A stretch of 64,000 nt of DNA from NCBI RefSeq assembly GCF_958979055.1, contig NC_084886.1, forward strand, positions 52,621,102-52,685,101. Reading direction: 5' to 3'. The position numbers and the translations under genes are program-made. The stretch is from Alnus glutinosa (lineage: Eukaryota > Streptophyta > Magnoliopsida > Fagales > Betulaceae). Below, one piece after another: positions 9,270 through 21,200 of the stretch; the first letter of the stretch is position 1, and each line of letters opens with the position of its first letter. The notes under the pieces were generated by a model. It ran no database searches and was not told where the DNA came from. It was given only the letters and a program-made list of their open reading frames with translations.

Positions 9270-12200
9270 TCACTTTAGTGCAAGTGGGTTTAATTCAGCC
9301 TGCGATGCAGTTCTTTCTACCGCCATCCACCAATCATCATCTTCATCATTAATGCTCTCCTGCTTGTAAAAACTAAAATTGATAAGGTCACAAGGAAAGT
9401 TCTTAATAAATTTTGAACTTCATTCATAATCAATAAGAAAAAGCATGTTTCTCTAATACAACAATGTCACAGATACTAGGGGGAATCTCCTCTATCCAAA
9501 CCTTATCTATAACATGTTTGATTGCAGGTTTAGCCAGTCTATGTGCAGCAGAATTTGATTCTCTATTGACATGACTCACCTACCAGCTTTGCAACATATT
9601 CAATATACCATGGGTATCCTCCTCCACTAGTTGTCTATATCTACTCTAATTCCGCTCGTTAGTCTTCACACCATTCACTATTTGGAGTGTGTCACCCTCC
9701 AGACATATCTGTTGTAGCCCCAAATCACAACTAAATTCTGCTGCATTCAAGCAACCACAACCTCCACTACAAAAAATTACCATTTGGGTAGTGTTGCAAG
9801 CAGCAAGAACACATCCCTCATGATCCCGCAGAATGATAATTTCTTCTATTTTGTGAGTCTATTGCCACATCTCAATTCACCTTCTGGATGCTCGGTAGGA
9901 GATTTTGACCTGAACAGACTACAATGCGTTCTCAAAACATGTACAATCCATCGTATATACAGAAAGCCCAACTCACAATTAAACAATTTTTTAAAATTGA
10001 AGCTCCATGTTTATTGGGGGAAGAAAGGGAAGTGATGGGGTTATATCCTTGAACTCTTAAGGCCAAGAACATTACTTACTTTATTACAGTAACTAAAATC
10101 ATCATTTCATTAAATTTATTATTTGACATTGCTACTGCGATTATTATTCTTATTTTGGGTTATCTCACGCTAAAGTCCTTTTATGTGATAGGGGTGCTGA
10201 CAGAAACAATAAGAACATCTTAACAAAGTCATTTACTCCTAATTAGCTTCACATTCTACTAACACAAAGAAGGAAGCAAAACGAAGAAAGAGAGGGGTTG
10301 TAGAGGGCAGGGGGATGATGTTGACTTCTCTTCAAACAAAGATATCTAGTGAAGTGGCTGCAATCTTGTCAAGAAGCATAAGCCTGTTAATTAAACAAGT
10401 GTTTAACCATAACATGTCCTTCCTATGATCAGTTTGTCAAAGTTTTTGTAGTACAGTTGACACATAGCTTTTGTTGGGGTCAGGGGTTATTGTCCTAATG
10501 TAAACCAAAAGTGAAAACAAATATTGTAATATGTATAAGCATCATAAATATACTAACCATGTTGCTGAATTCAACTGTATTTTTCTTATTTTCAATATCA
10601 TCTGCAACTCTTATGGCTTCAAACCACCAAGGGTCTTTGGTGCAGCTGTTTGTAATGTTTTCATCATTGTAGTGCAGGACACTTTCCTCATCAGTATTAA
10701 CAAATTGTAGGTTGAGGTTATTAACTGTTGGTCCACCATGACTCACCGTCTGATCGGAGCGAAAGAAAACTGAAGGATCAGGAATGGTATCCATTGGGAT
10801 TGGTCGTAAAGGAGATCTGTAACCTGGTGCCATCAGTAAGCTTTGTTAAATGCAATCATCATGCATTAAGAGGGTTTTAAAATTGATTACTTTTAAGTTA
10901 CTCCAGTGTACCTCTGCAATCAGGATCATGACATTTCTGATAATAAACAGCCCTTCTCAGGTCAACAATGTACATCACTGCACCAATGAAACATTGATGC
11001 ACATTAGTCTCTATGCCTTAAACATAAGCTATAAGATGGCGAGGCGCAACCATATTTATTTAAGTGCCAAAAAACCAAAAGAACAAAAACTCAGAGTTTC
11101 TATGAGATGTGGATCCAAGACCAGAACAAATATAAGATGTGGCTCCAAAGAAAGCAATATAAATACCCAAGATTAATTTGACAAGAAAGGATAAATAGTA
11201 ACTTTTAAGGCTATCAAATACAGAAATAACTAAAACTTACCATGATTGCTTTTATGCTGTCTACCAATGCGCTCACAGTATCTATTTCTTGACATGCTGT
11301 AGACAATCAGTCCATATTCTGAGAACCAATACCAGCTTCGAATTTTTCCTGAAGTTACATAAAAAAATATCAAAAAGGTGAAAGAGAAAATAGAAAAGGC
11401 AGAACTATGTACCTATGCCGTTTTATCACTGCATTGTGAAGGCAAAAATATTTAAAAAAAAAAAAAAGAAAAAGAAAGAAAGAAAGTTTTTATTCATATA
11501 GATATTTCCCTTTTTAAAAGAAAGAAAGTTTTGATTCATATAGATATTTCCCCCTTGTGCAAACAAACAACTAAAAAATTAATCTCCTAATCAACAAAAG
11601 GACAGAACACTTAAAAGCTGAATTAATTCAACATTATTCTAATAAATATTCTTTATTTTTTTTCAATAAGTAACCTCATCCCTTAATGAAGCTGATATGA
11701 TACACAAAACTTTAACACAGAACTAAAAGGGCTGCAGGATTTTGGCCATCTAAAAATTCATAGGATTGTGCTCAAGGTATATTTTAGTTGAAAGGCTGAA
11801 TTTAACGAGAGATGAGAGTCATGAGACCAGAAACAAACTAAAATACGAGCAGACTTGAGAAAGTACTAGTATTTGGACAGGCAGATATCTCAGGCATAAA
11901 TATATCATATTAAATCATATAACAACCACATACAAACTTACTAGGAAAGGTCCTGTTGTAGCTCAGGTTTTAACCAAGGAAAATTTTAGAACAATAAAAT
12001 AAAAATGAACAAAAATCAAATTCTTTTACATTATTCAAAGTATATGACTGAAAAAAGGTAACACCTGGCACAGTGCCAATTGAGGCAATGGATTCTACAA
12101 ATTTGTCCAGAGCTGGAAATGGTGACTTTCCAAGGAAGTATGTCGATGTAAGATCACTTGTGCTAGTGCTCAATGCAAATTCTTGAGAAGCACTGCAGTA

Positions 12201-15200
12201 TGTTCCAAAATTATGATTCACCTGCGATGAGAAATAATTTCAATTGTTAGATCAATTTTCAATACAAAATGTACAAGCCACTTCTCCATATACCAACAAT
12301 GGTTTCTCCTTAATCTTAGCAGTAGATTAAGACATGTGAAGCCCATGAGCTAAAGAATGTTTTGAATGGCATCATGAAACATATCCAGTATTCCACCTTA
12401 TAATATGAAGACGAAAAAAAATTGAGTCCAAAAATACCTCTGTATCAAAGTGCAGGGTTTTCACACAATCTAGATCCATTTTGCAGACTAGAAGCTTCTC
12501 GCAATCAACATCCATATTGCAGATCAAGGATGCCATGAACATGTCTTCCTCACACTGTTATTTAATGACATTTTAGATGAATTACCAAATACTAACTGTA
12601 AAAGAATAGTGAACTACCAGAAACACAATAAAAAGACAGGTTTCTGTCTTTATCATATTAACTTGATTGTGATGAGGAATATTTTCGTTAGGATCTTTGG
12701 TGGGAGGTGATCCTACACATCAAGTGCTCATCCAACTCTTCCCGGGCAATGAAACTTAGAAAAGGCACACAATATTTTACTTTGTGTTTCACAGCGCAAA
12801 AAGGGAAACAAATGTGGATAATATTGTGACCAATACCCGTAGATGCAATACAACCTTATCTTGCTTACAAGTCACAAACAAGTCTGAGCCTTTGTAAAAC
12901 CAATGGAGCCATCAAAGAGAACCTTGTTTTTTTATTTGTAGTACTATAGGAGTGCAAAATACCATGGGTGCCACAGACAAGGCTGGAAACTTAAAACTAG
13001 AAGGCACCCGCATGGACAGCAACCAAGCTTTTCTTTGAATTATATAAAAGAGCCTATTGCTAATGAGAAGAGCATCTGAATAGCTCCTGTATTGATTTAT
13101 AAGAAATTATGCAACTAGAAAATATATTGCTTAGTTTAAAACTTTAAGTGAAAAAATTATCTTGAGATAGAAATACCATACCATGTCCTCACATTTGAAT
13201 CGACCCGTAGATAGAAGCACCGAAGTTTTCCCTGCCTTCGATGATAGAGCTAAACGAAAGCATCGATTTCTAGAATAGACAGCAGTGTCCACAAAAAGTT
13301 GGCTTGAGGACTCAGTGGAGCTTGAATCTTTTTTCACAAGCAATTTTTCAAATCTTTGATCACTTGTCCTTGCACTTAGAATCCGAGAGCATATCTGGTA
13401 ATATGTCATCATACAGTGACAACAGTTGATATTTCTACAAAAAAAGAACCAAACATTCTAGTGACTCAAGTAGATTCTGTTCTAGCAGGCTAACAAAAAG
13501 AGGCTGCATGACATAGACTTTGCAACTAACTTATATATTAACTTTCTATTTCATAAGTTAGATGGAATTTAGATGGTTGTGAAAGATGCAATAGAAAAAC
13601 AAATTATAATATTAATATGAATAGTCTTAACTTTGATCTTTAATTAGCAAATAAAAAGACGCATCTCCAACAATCACTATTAAATACAGTTTGATATGCT
13701 TGCTGAGTGAGGCATACCTCGGCAACAAATGCTCCTGCATGTAAGTTGTCCTTGAAAGCAGTCTTTGGAATGCGAATAATTAAATGACGAGAAAATTTTT
13801 CTGCATACAAGAATCAATATCATCTAAAAAGTTCCTGATAGAACTGCATGTAATACATAAAACTTTTCATCTCATAAATTGTGTATCAAAGACCTATGAC
13901 AAGCATTTACCATACTACAGTAACTTGGAACATGTCTCTCTCTCTCTTTGAGTTCTAATTATCAACGGAGTATGCGTGAGGGCCAGGAATGGTGTTATAG
14001 GCCTGGGTTTGGGATCGTGTGATGGGTTTGTGGATGGGTAAAGCTGCAGGATTTGATTTCCTGAGTTTCCCTATGGTGGAAGGTGAAAGATGGTGAATGG
14101 ATATGAGGTATTCGAGGTACCTCTGCCTCCCGATTTCAACTACAAGAGTTGTGATTTTTTGATAAATTTCAGCATGTCTTCTTCTTATTCAGAATCAATA
14201 CTTATAGAATACAATATCAATACTGTTTTGGCTAATGCCTTATTTTTAGGAATCCTTCCCTTATTTCTCTCCCTAAAAATCCTGCTATCAATCCCTTAAT
14301 TATTGGAATACATAATTCCTTATTTATAGGACTTTCCCTCCCACAAGTCTTGCCCCCCACGCACAGATTGTGCCTTACTTTCCTAAAATACCTCAGCCGC
14401 CACTTGGATTAGGTTTAGAGTGTGCAACAGTTAGGGTTTCATCATGTTGCTGTACTCGTTTGGGCCTCCTAACATAGGTCCGTAACACTCCTCCGCCCTT
14501 AGAATGACCCTTGTCCTCAAGGGTAAAGGTGGGAAAACGCAGCTGGAAGTCTGTGAGAGGCTCCCATGTGGCATCTGCAGGTGATAACTCCTTCCAATGC
14601 ACTAACACTTCAGTACTGCCCTGCTGAACTCGTTGATCGAGAATGGCTTGAGGGGTCAGCCTGCTATCTTGAGAAAAAATGGGAAGATCCTCCTGAACTG
14701 GTACGCCAACACCCACCCATTTTTTAAGGACCGATACATGAAAAACGTTATGAATTTTAGCCTTTGGAGGCAAGGCTAGTTGGTACGCCACAGGGCCTAT
14801 TTTCTTGATGATTCTGTAGGGTCCATAGAACTTAGGAGCTAGTTTCTGGTCCTGCCTCTTCTGTACAGAATGCTGCCGGTACCCTTGGAGCCTCAAGTAA
14901 ACCCATTCTCCCTCCGAAAAACTGCGTTCCGTATGATCTTTATCATAGACTTGCTTCATTCGATTCTGGGCTGCAAGCAAGTGTTGACGCACCTCCTTAA
15001 GAACTTCATCTCGGGTCTTCAGGGTGTCCTCAACAGCGGCGGACTTGGTTGTTCCCGGAACATAAGGTAGCAAGGATGGCGGTGGTCGACCGTAAACGAT
15101 CTCGAAGGGAGTCCGCTTAGTAGCTGAGTGGAAGCTGGTGTTGTAGCAAAATTCCACCCACAGCAGCCACTTGGCCCATAGTTTAGGTGAAGAACTGGTG

Positions 15201-18200
15201 AAGCACCGTAAGTACATTTCAATGGTGCGGTTCACAATCTCCGTTTGACCATCCGTTTGGGGGTGATAAGCGGAACTAAAATTGAGTTTGGTCCCATGGA
15301 GGCGAAAGAGCTCCTTCCAAAAAATTCCGGTGAATACCGGGTCTCGATCACAAACAATTGAAGAGGGAATGCCATGTAAGCGGAAAATTACCTCAAAGAA
15401 GGTTTTCGCTACTTGGGCTGCTGTGTAAGGGTGCTTGAGAGGAGTAAAATGCCCATATTTGGAGAGGCGATCAACAACGACAAGGATAGTAGTTCTACCA
15501 TACGAAGTGGGCAATCCATCTATGAAATCCATGGATATATCGGTCCAAACTTGCTCTGGAATGGACAGGGGCTGCAGCAGCCCGGCAGGCTTGGTGTTGT
15601 CAACCTTGTGGCGTTGGCAAGTATCACAATTTTTAATAAATTCGCGGAGTTGCTGCTTCATTTGCGACCAATAGAAAACTGATTTGAGACGTTTGAGTCC
15701 CTTTTGATACCCCTCGTGTGTGCTATTATGGAACTCAGCAATGATGGTGGCTGTGATAGGTGAGGCAGAATTGAGGTAGATCCGATTTTTGAAATAGATG
15801 AGGCCCCCCTGTAAACTCCAAGGACCTGTGATATTTCCCTGCTTGATCTTCTCTGTTAGGACTATAAGGTCAGGATCTTGTTGGATTTCCTGCTGAATGG
15901 GCATGATCCAGTGAGGAATTGGGGCCGATACAGCCAAAAGAGTGCCCTCCATTTGTCGAGAAAGAGCGTCTGCTGCACGGTTCTCATAACCCTTCTTGTA
16001 TTCAATGCTGAAGTCGTACCCCATGAGCTTGAGCAGCCACTTTTGCTGTGCCTCCGTGGCTATGGTTTGGTCCCATAAGAACTTAAGGCTGCGGTGGTCA
16101 GTCCGCACAACAAATCGGTGGCCTAGGAGGTATGGCCGCCACTTACGGACAGCTGTGACCAAGGCAAGCATTTCCTTGTCGTAGGTAGAAAGAGCAAGAT
16201 TACGACCATGGAGAGCTTGGCTGAAATACGCAATGGGCCGGTGTGATTGCATTAAGACTGCCCCTATGCCGAGGCCGGATGCATCACACTCTATTACAAA
16301 CTGTTGAGAAAAGTCCGGTAGAGCTAACACCGGTGCATCAGTCATGGCCTTCTTGAGCCGAAGGAAGGAGTCTTCAGCCTCTTTGTTCCACCCCCAGGCA
16401 TCCTTTTTTAGGAGCTGCGTCAACGGTCGAGCAATGCTGCCATAATGCTCGATAAATTTACGGTAGTAACCCGTGAGGCCGAGAAAGCCTCGAAGTGCCT
16501 TAAGGGAGTGGGGTTTTGGCCATGCCAACATTGCCTGAATTTTATCGGGGTCTACGGCCACACCCTCCCTGTCAATTACATGGCCCAAATACTTCACCCG
16601 CTGCTGCCCAAAACTGCATTTTTCCTTCCTTACATACAAGTGGTTAGTTCTCAAAAGCCCAAAAACAGCAGAGAGGTGTTGTAAGTGTTCTGTCCAATTC
16701 TTGCTATATATTAGGATGTCATCAAAAAAGACAAGAACAAACTTACGCAAGAGGCTGCTGAAAATATCGTTCATCAACGATTGGAATGTTGAAGGGGCAT
16801 TCGTGAGGCCAAATGGCATGACTAGAAACTCAAAGTGTCCATGATGCGTGCGAAAAGCTGTCTTCTCTATGTCTTGCTGCTGCATTCTTATTTGGTGATA
16901 CCCGGAACGGAGGTCAAGTTTGGAGAAATACTTGGCCCCTTGTAGCTCATCCAGCAGCTCGTCTACCACAGGAATGGGAAACTTGTCTTTAATTGTAACT
17001 CGGTTAAGGGCTCGGTAATCTACACACAGTCGCCACGAACCATCGTGCTTCTTGACCAGCAGCACAGGGGAGGAATAAGGGCTGGTACTAGGCCGAATTT
17101 CCCCTGTATTGAGTAATCCCACCACGATCTTTTCGATCTCATTCTTTTGGTAATGAGGGTACCTATAGGGTCGCACATTGACAGGAGGAGAACCCTGTAT
17201 GAGGGGGATTCTGTGGTCATGTGGACGCGCGGGAGGAAGACCATGCGGTTCCTCAAAGAGCCCCTGGAATTCCTGCAACAGCTGCAGCAAGTCCGGGTTG
17301 CTAATGCTCGGACAGTGTTGCTCCACCCCCAACTCCACCGCCAGCAGTTGTAGTAAAATACCCTCGGAACTACGGCGAAGTTCCCTTTGCATTTTTGACC
17401 CGTCCAACACTCTGTTGCTGGGGCCGTTAATACCGGTCAGAGTCACCCTTCTTCCTTGCCACGTGAAACTCATGAGCAGGGAGGCAAAATCCCAAAGAAT
17501 GGGACCCAATGTCTTGAGCCATTGTGCTCCGAGAACGGAATCATACCCCTGAAGATCAATGAGGAAAAACTCAAGCATAAAACAAGTACCTTCTAGAAAA
17601 ACGGGTACGGCTGAACACTTCCCTTTGCTCAATAGCCTCTCCCCATTTGCCACTATTACTTCAAAAGCCGTGTGCTTGTCGGGCACCAACCCCAATCTTT
17701 CCGCCAACCGTGTGTTAAGGAAGTTATGCGTGCTTCCCGTATCTGCTAACAAAATTACCCGCGCCTTCCTGATGGTACCAGAGATACGCATGGTTTGAGG
17801 GTTGGGTACTCCGGAAATGGCGTGAAGGGAAATCTCTGGAATTTCAAATTCCTCCTCCTCCCCTGCTTCCTCGTTTTCTGTCGGGTCTGTGATTTCAGCT
17901 TCCTCATAAATACCTTCAATCAGGAATAGCTTCTTACATCTATGGCCGGGTGAGAACTTATCATCGCAATTGAAGCAAAGGCCCCTTTCTCTTCGGTCTT
18001 TTAATTCTGCGGGGCTCAGTTTCCGGATTACTGGCGTCCGATTCCGCACCAGATTGGCTGATGGTAAGGGTGGTACACTCGGCTGACCAGCACTCCTCCG
18101 TGGTTCGAAGAGTTGGGGACTCCTTCGTTGAGACATCAGCCGTCCTTCATACAGCCTGGCAAGCCCAACTGCCGCGGTCAGGCTGGTTGGTCGGGAAGCT

Positions 18201-21200
18201 TGGACCTCCGGCCTAATGCTCTCCTTGAGGCCGCTTATAAATCCCCCTACTTGTTGTGTGACCGAAAGTCGACCCGCCCTGCTCAACAAGCGTTCGTACT
18301 GCCCTTGATATTCTCGCACCGTCCCGGTTTGGCGTAGTTTTGTAAGATCCCCAAAGAAATCTTCGAACTGGGTCGGTCCGTACCTCACATGCAAGCCGTC
18401 CTTCAAACTTTCCCATGAGGCTGCTTCCTCTGTTTCCTTGAAGAGCTGGTACCAGAGTTGCGCTTCGCCCTCAAGGTGGTAAGCCGCCAGACTTACCCTG
18501 TCTTCTTCAGCAGTATTTTGAAATTCAAAAAACTGTTCTGCGCGGCACACCCAACTGGTTGGGTCTTCGGTGCCGTCATATTTGGGGAAATTCAGCTTTG
18601 CAACCTTCGGGAAGGAACTTCCAGATTCAGCCCGATTGGAATCCTTGCCCGCTCGGCCCCTGGATGAACTCGCCGCATTGGTCTGCTCTTCCTCTCGAGG
18701 ACTCTGACTTTTGGAGAGCAATGCACTCAACATCTCCTCCATACGTTTCTGAGTACCGAGCATCATCTCCATCTCCTTCTGCATCCGAACGTCCATGGCT
18801 CCTATCTCCTTCTCTACTCGCTCAATCCTTTGCTCCATCTCTTCGGAACTTGGCTCTGATACCAAGTTGTTATAGGCCTGGGTTTGGGATCGTGTGATGG
18901 GTTTGTGGATGGGTAAAGCTGCAGGATTTGATTTCCTGAGTTTCCCTATGGTGGAAGGTGAAAGATGGTGAATGGATATGAGGTATTCGAGGTACCTCTG
19001 CCTCCCGATTTCAACTACAAGAGTTGTGATTTTTTGATAAATTTCAGCATGTCTTCTTCTTATTCAGAATCAATACTTATAGAATACAATATCAATACTG
19101 TTTTGGCTAATGCCTTATTTTTAGGAATCCTTCCCTTATTTCTCTCCCTAAAAATCCTGCTATCAATCCCTTAATTATTGGAATACATAATTCCTTATTT
19201 ATAGGACTTTCCCTCCCACAAGTCTTGCCCCCCACGCACAGATTGTGCCTTACTTCTTTCCTAAAATACCTCAGCCGCCACTTGGATTAGGTTTAGAGTG
19301 TGCAACAGTTAGGGTTTCATCATGTTGCTGTACTCGTTTGGGCCTCCTAACATAGGTCCGTAACAAATGGGCTAGACAACTTTTGGCCTGATCCATTCAG
19401 TTTTCTGCTTAATGTATACTATTAATGCATTTGTTTGGTGTTCAACAAGTTGAAACTCGCTATGGTTGTTAACAGGTTTATTATTAAATCATGAAAGACA
19501 GACTTCCCAGGCTGGATATTGCCAAATTTCAACACCCTAGATGCAGGGGAAAAAAATATCATTTCAAGGACACTAATGTAACGACAAAGCAAACATTTTT
19601 TTTAAAAATCCATCAAGTCCAATGATTTTTCATTTATTACACAACTCCACTGAGACCAAAAATCTAGTTCTCATCATATCCCTATCAAAAGGGAAGTTAA
19701 TACTTCAGAACATGGCCCAAGCTTGCATCTTCATTCAGAATGAGCTTGATTTTGATTTAACTCTGGCTGGCTACAACTCATCATGCAAAGAAATGAACAA
19801 GAAGGAAGGCTTCTATTTAATGGGCAATTCAGAAGTTGTATGAAACTAAAATAAGTAGAACATATTTCATAATATATGTAAATGAAGGACATCAAAAACA
19901 GATGATTAGGGACTGTAGCCCACACTTACTAGAAAAACACACCTTCGGTGGAGGAATCAAGCTCTACTATCCATTCCAGGTTTCCTTGAATGGAGTATAT
20001 GTCAAGTAAGGCTTCTAAAATTACTGATATCAAGAGATCAACCATTTCTTCTCCATTATTTTCTGGGTTCACTCTCTTATTGAACTCCAAATCAAAGTAA
20101 AGGTGGCATGGTAAACCCTAGAAGCAGAATAATTTAAAACTGTAAAACATCAAAGCAAATGCACTCACATTCTCACACTGTTTCCTCTATATAAGTACAC
20201 AAATATGTGGATGCCCACAGGTATTAATTTAAGAAGGAAATATGCATAGGCTGTTACCTCCTGAATCACTTCATAATGATGACGGTATTTGGAATCCATA
20301 TTTTTGTACCTGAAATTTAGCAAAACAAGAGCACAAACACTGTAAGATGGAACAAACCTCAAATGTTTAATACATTATGGAAAGAGGAAAAAGGACAACC
20401 TTTTCCAAAACTCCTTATACGTTGAGACAAGGAACCTTCTCTGACCATTAAAGTGATCTTGATAACTAAAAACACGAACATGCACATACTCTTTGGCAAA
20501 CTTCATTGCTTCATCCTGCCTAGGAAACGTAGCCCATATTTCCTCCCTAAACAAGCAAATGACCTTAGTCGAGTCATAGTGTAAAGTTTACAGTACAAGA
20601 AAAGATACCAATTGAAGCAAAGAAGGGAAAAAGTAGGATCTCACAAGTACCTCAAGCTCAATTCACTTTGCCCAGTGAGATCTACACGAATTTGATGTAG
20701 CAATTGCAACAAGCTGGAAGGTCTCTTTGGAGCAACACCATGTGGAGACCCATAGAATACAATCGGGGAGATCTGCTTCCCGCGGTTAATTTTGTTTTCT
20801 TTAACTATTGTTGAATCAAACTGACGCAATAACAAAAATATAATTTAGTGATCAAAGCAGTAGAACAAAAACCCTAGCATGGTTTTTCAACCAACAAGTA
20901 CAATAGGAAGGACAGCACTTTCAGCATTATTCACCATTAACTCGGAGCCAAAATTTATTACATTAATTTTTTATTCATTATTGTTTCCAATAATAATAAT
21001 AATCATGATTAGGATGATGATTCTATACCTTCTCAATGGAAAGCTGTACATCTGTTGCTTCGTTCTGTCTTTGTCCAGCTGATCCTGGAGATAGAATGCT
21101 AGAAGGTGTAGAGGCCTCATGTGTTGAACTCCCATGCTTCGATTTTCTTTTTCTTCTCTTTCTTTCTCTAAAAGCAGATTCTGGAAAAGAAAGTGATGCG

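Larger units (their letters stand above)
13993..19365 (-). mobile_element. Ty3/gypsy chromovirus (chromodomain LTR element), whole-looking, in PrimPol intron 6
   Basis: The element is about 5.4 kb, read on the minus strand. It has two LTRs (13993-14487 and 18868-19365) and a perfect 5-bp target duplication AATGG at 13988-13992 and 19366-19370. A primer-binding site TGGTATCAGAGCC (initiator tRNA-Met type) follows the 5' LTR and a purine tract precedes the 3' LTR. One long gag-pol frame fills the inside. I see no breaks in that frame. The LTRs look identical except for one three-base length difference, so the insertion is very young. The integrase is followed by a chromodomain, which places it in the chromoviruses. 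The compact size and LTR length suggest a Reina-like lineage, but Tekay is not excluded. Confidence 0.93.
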
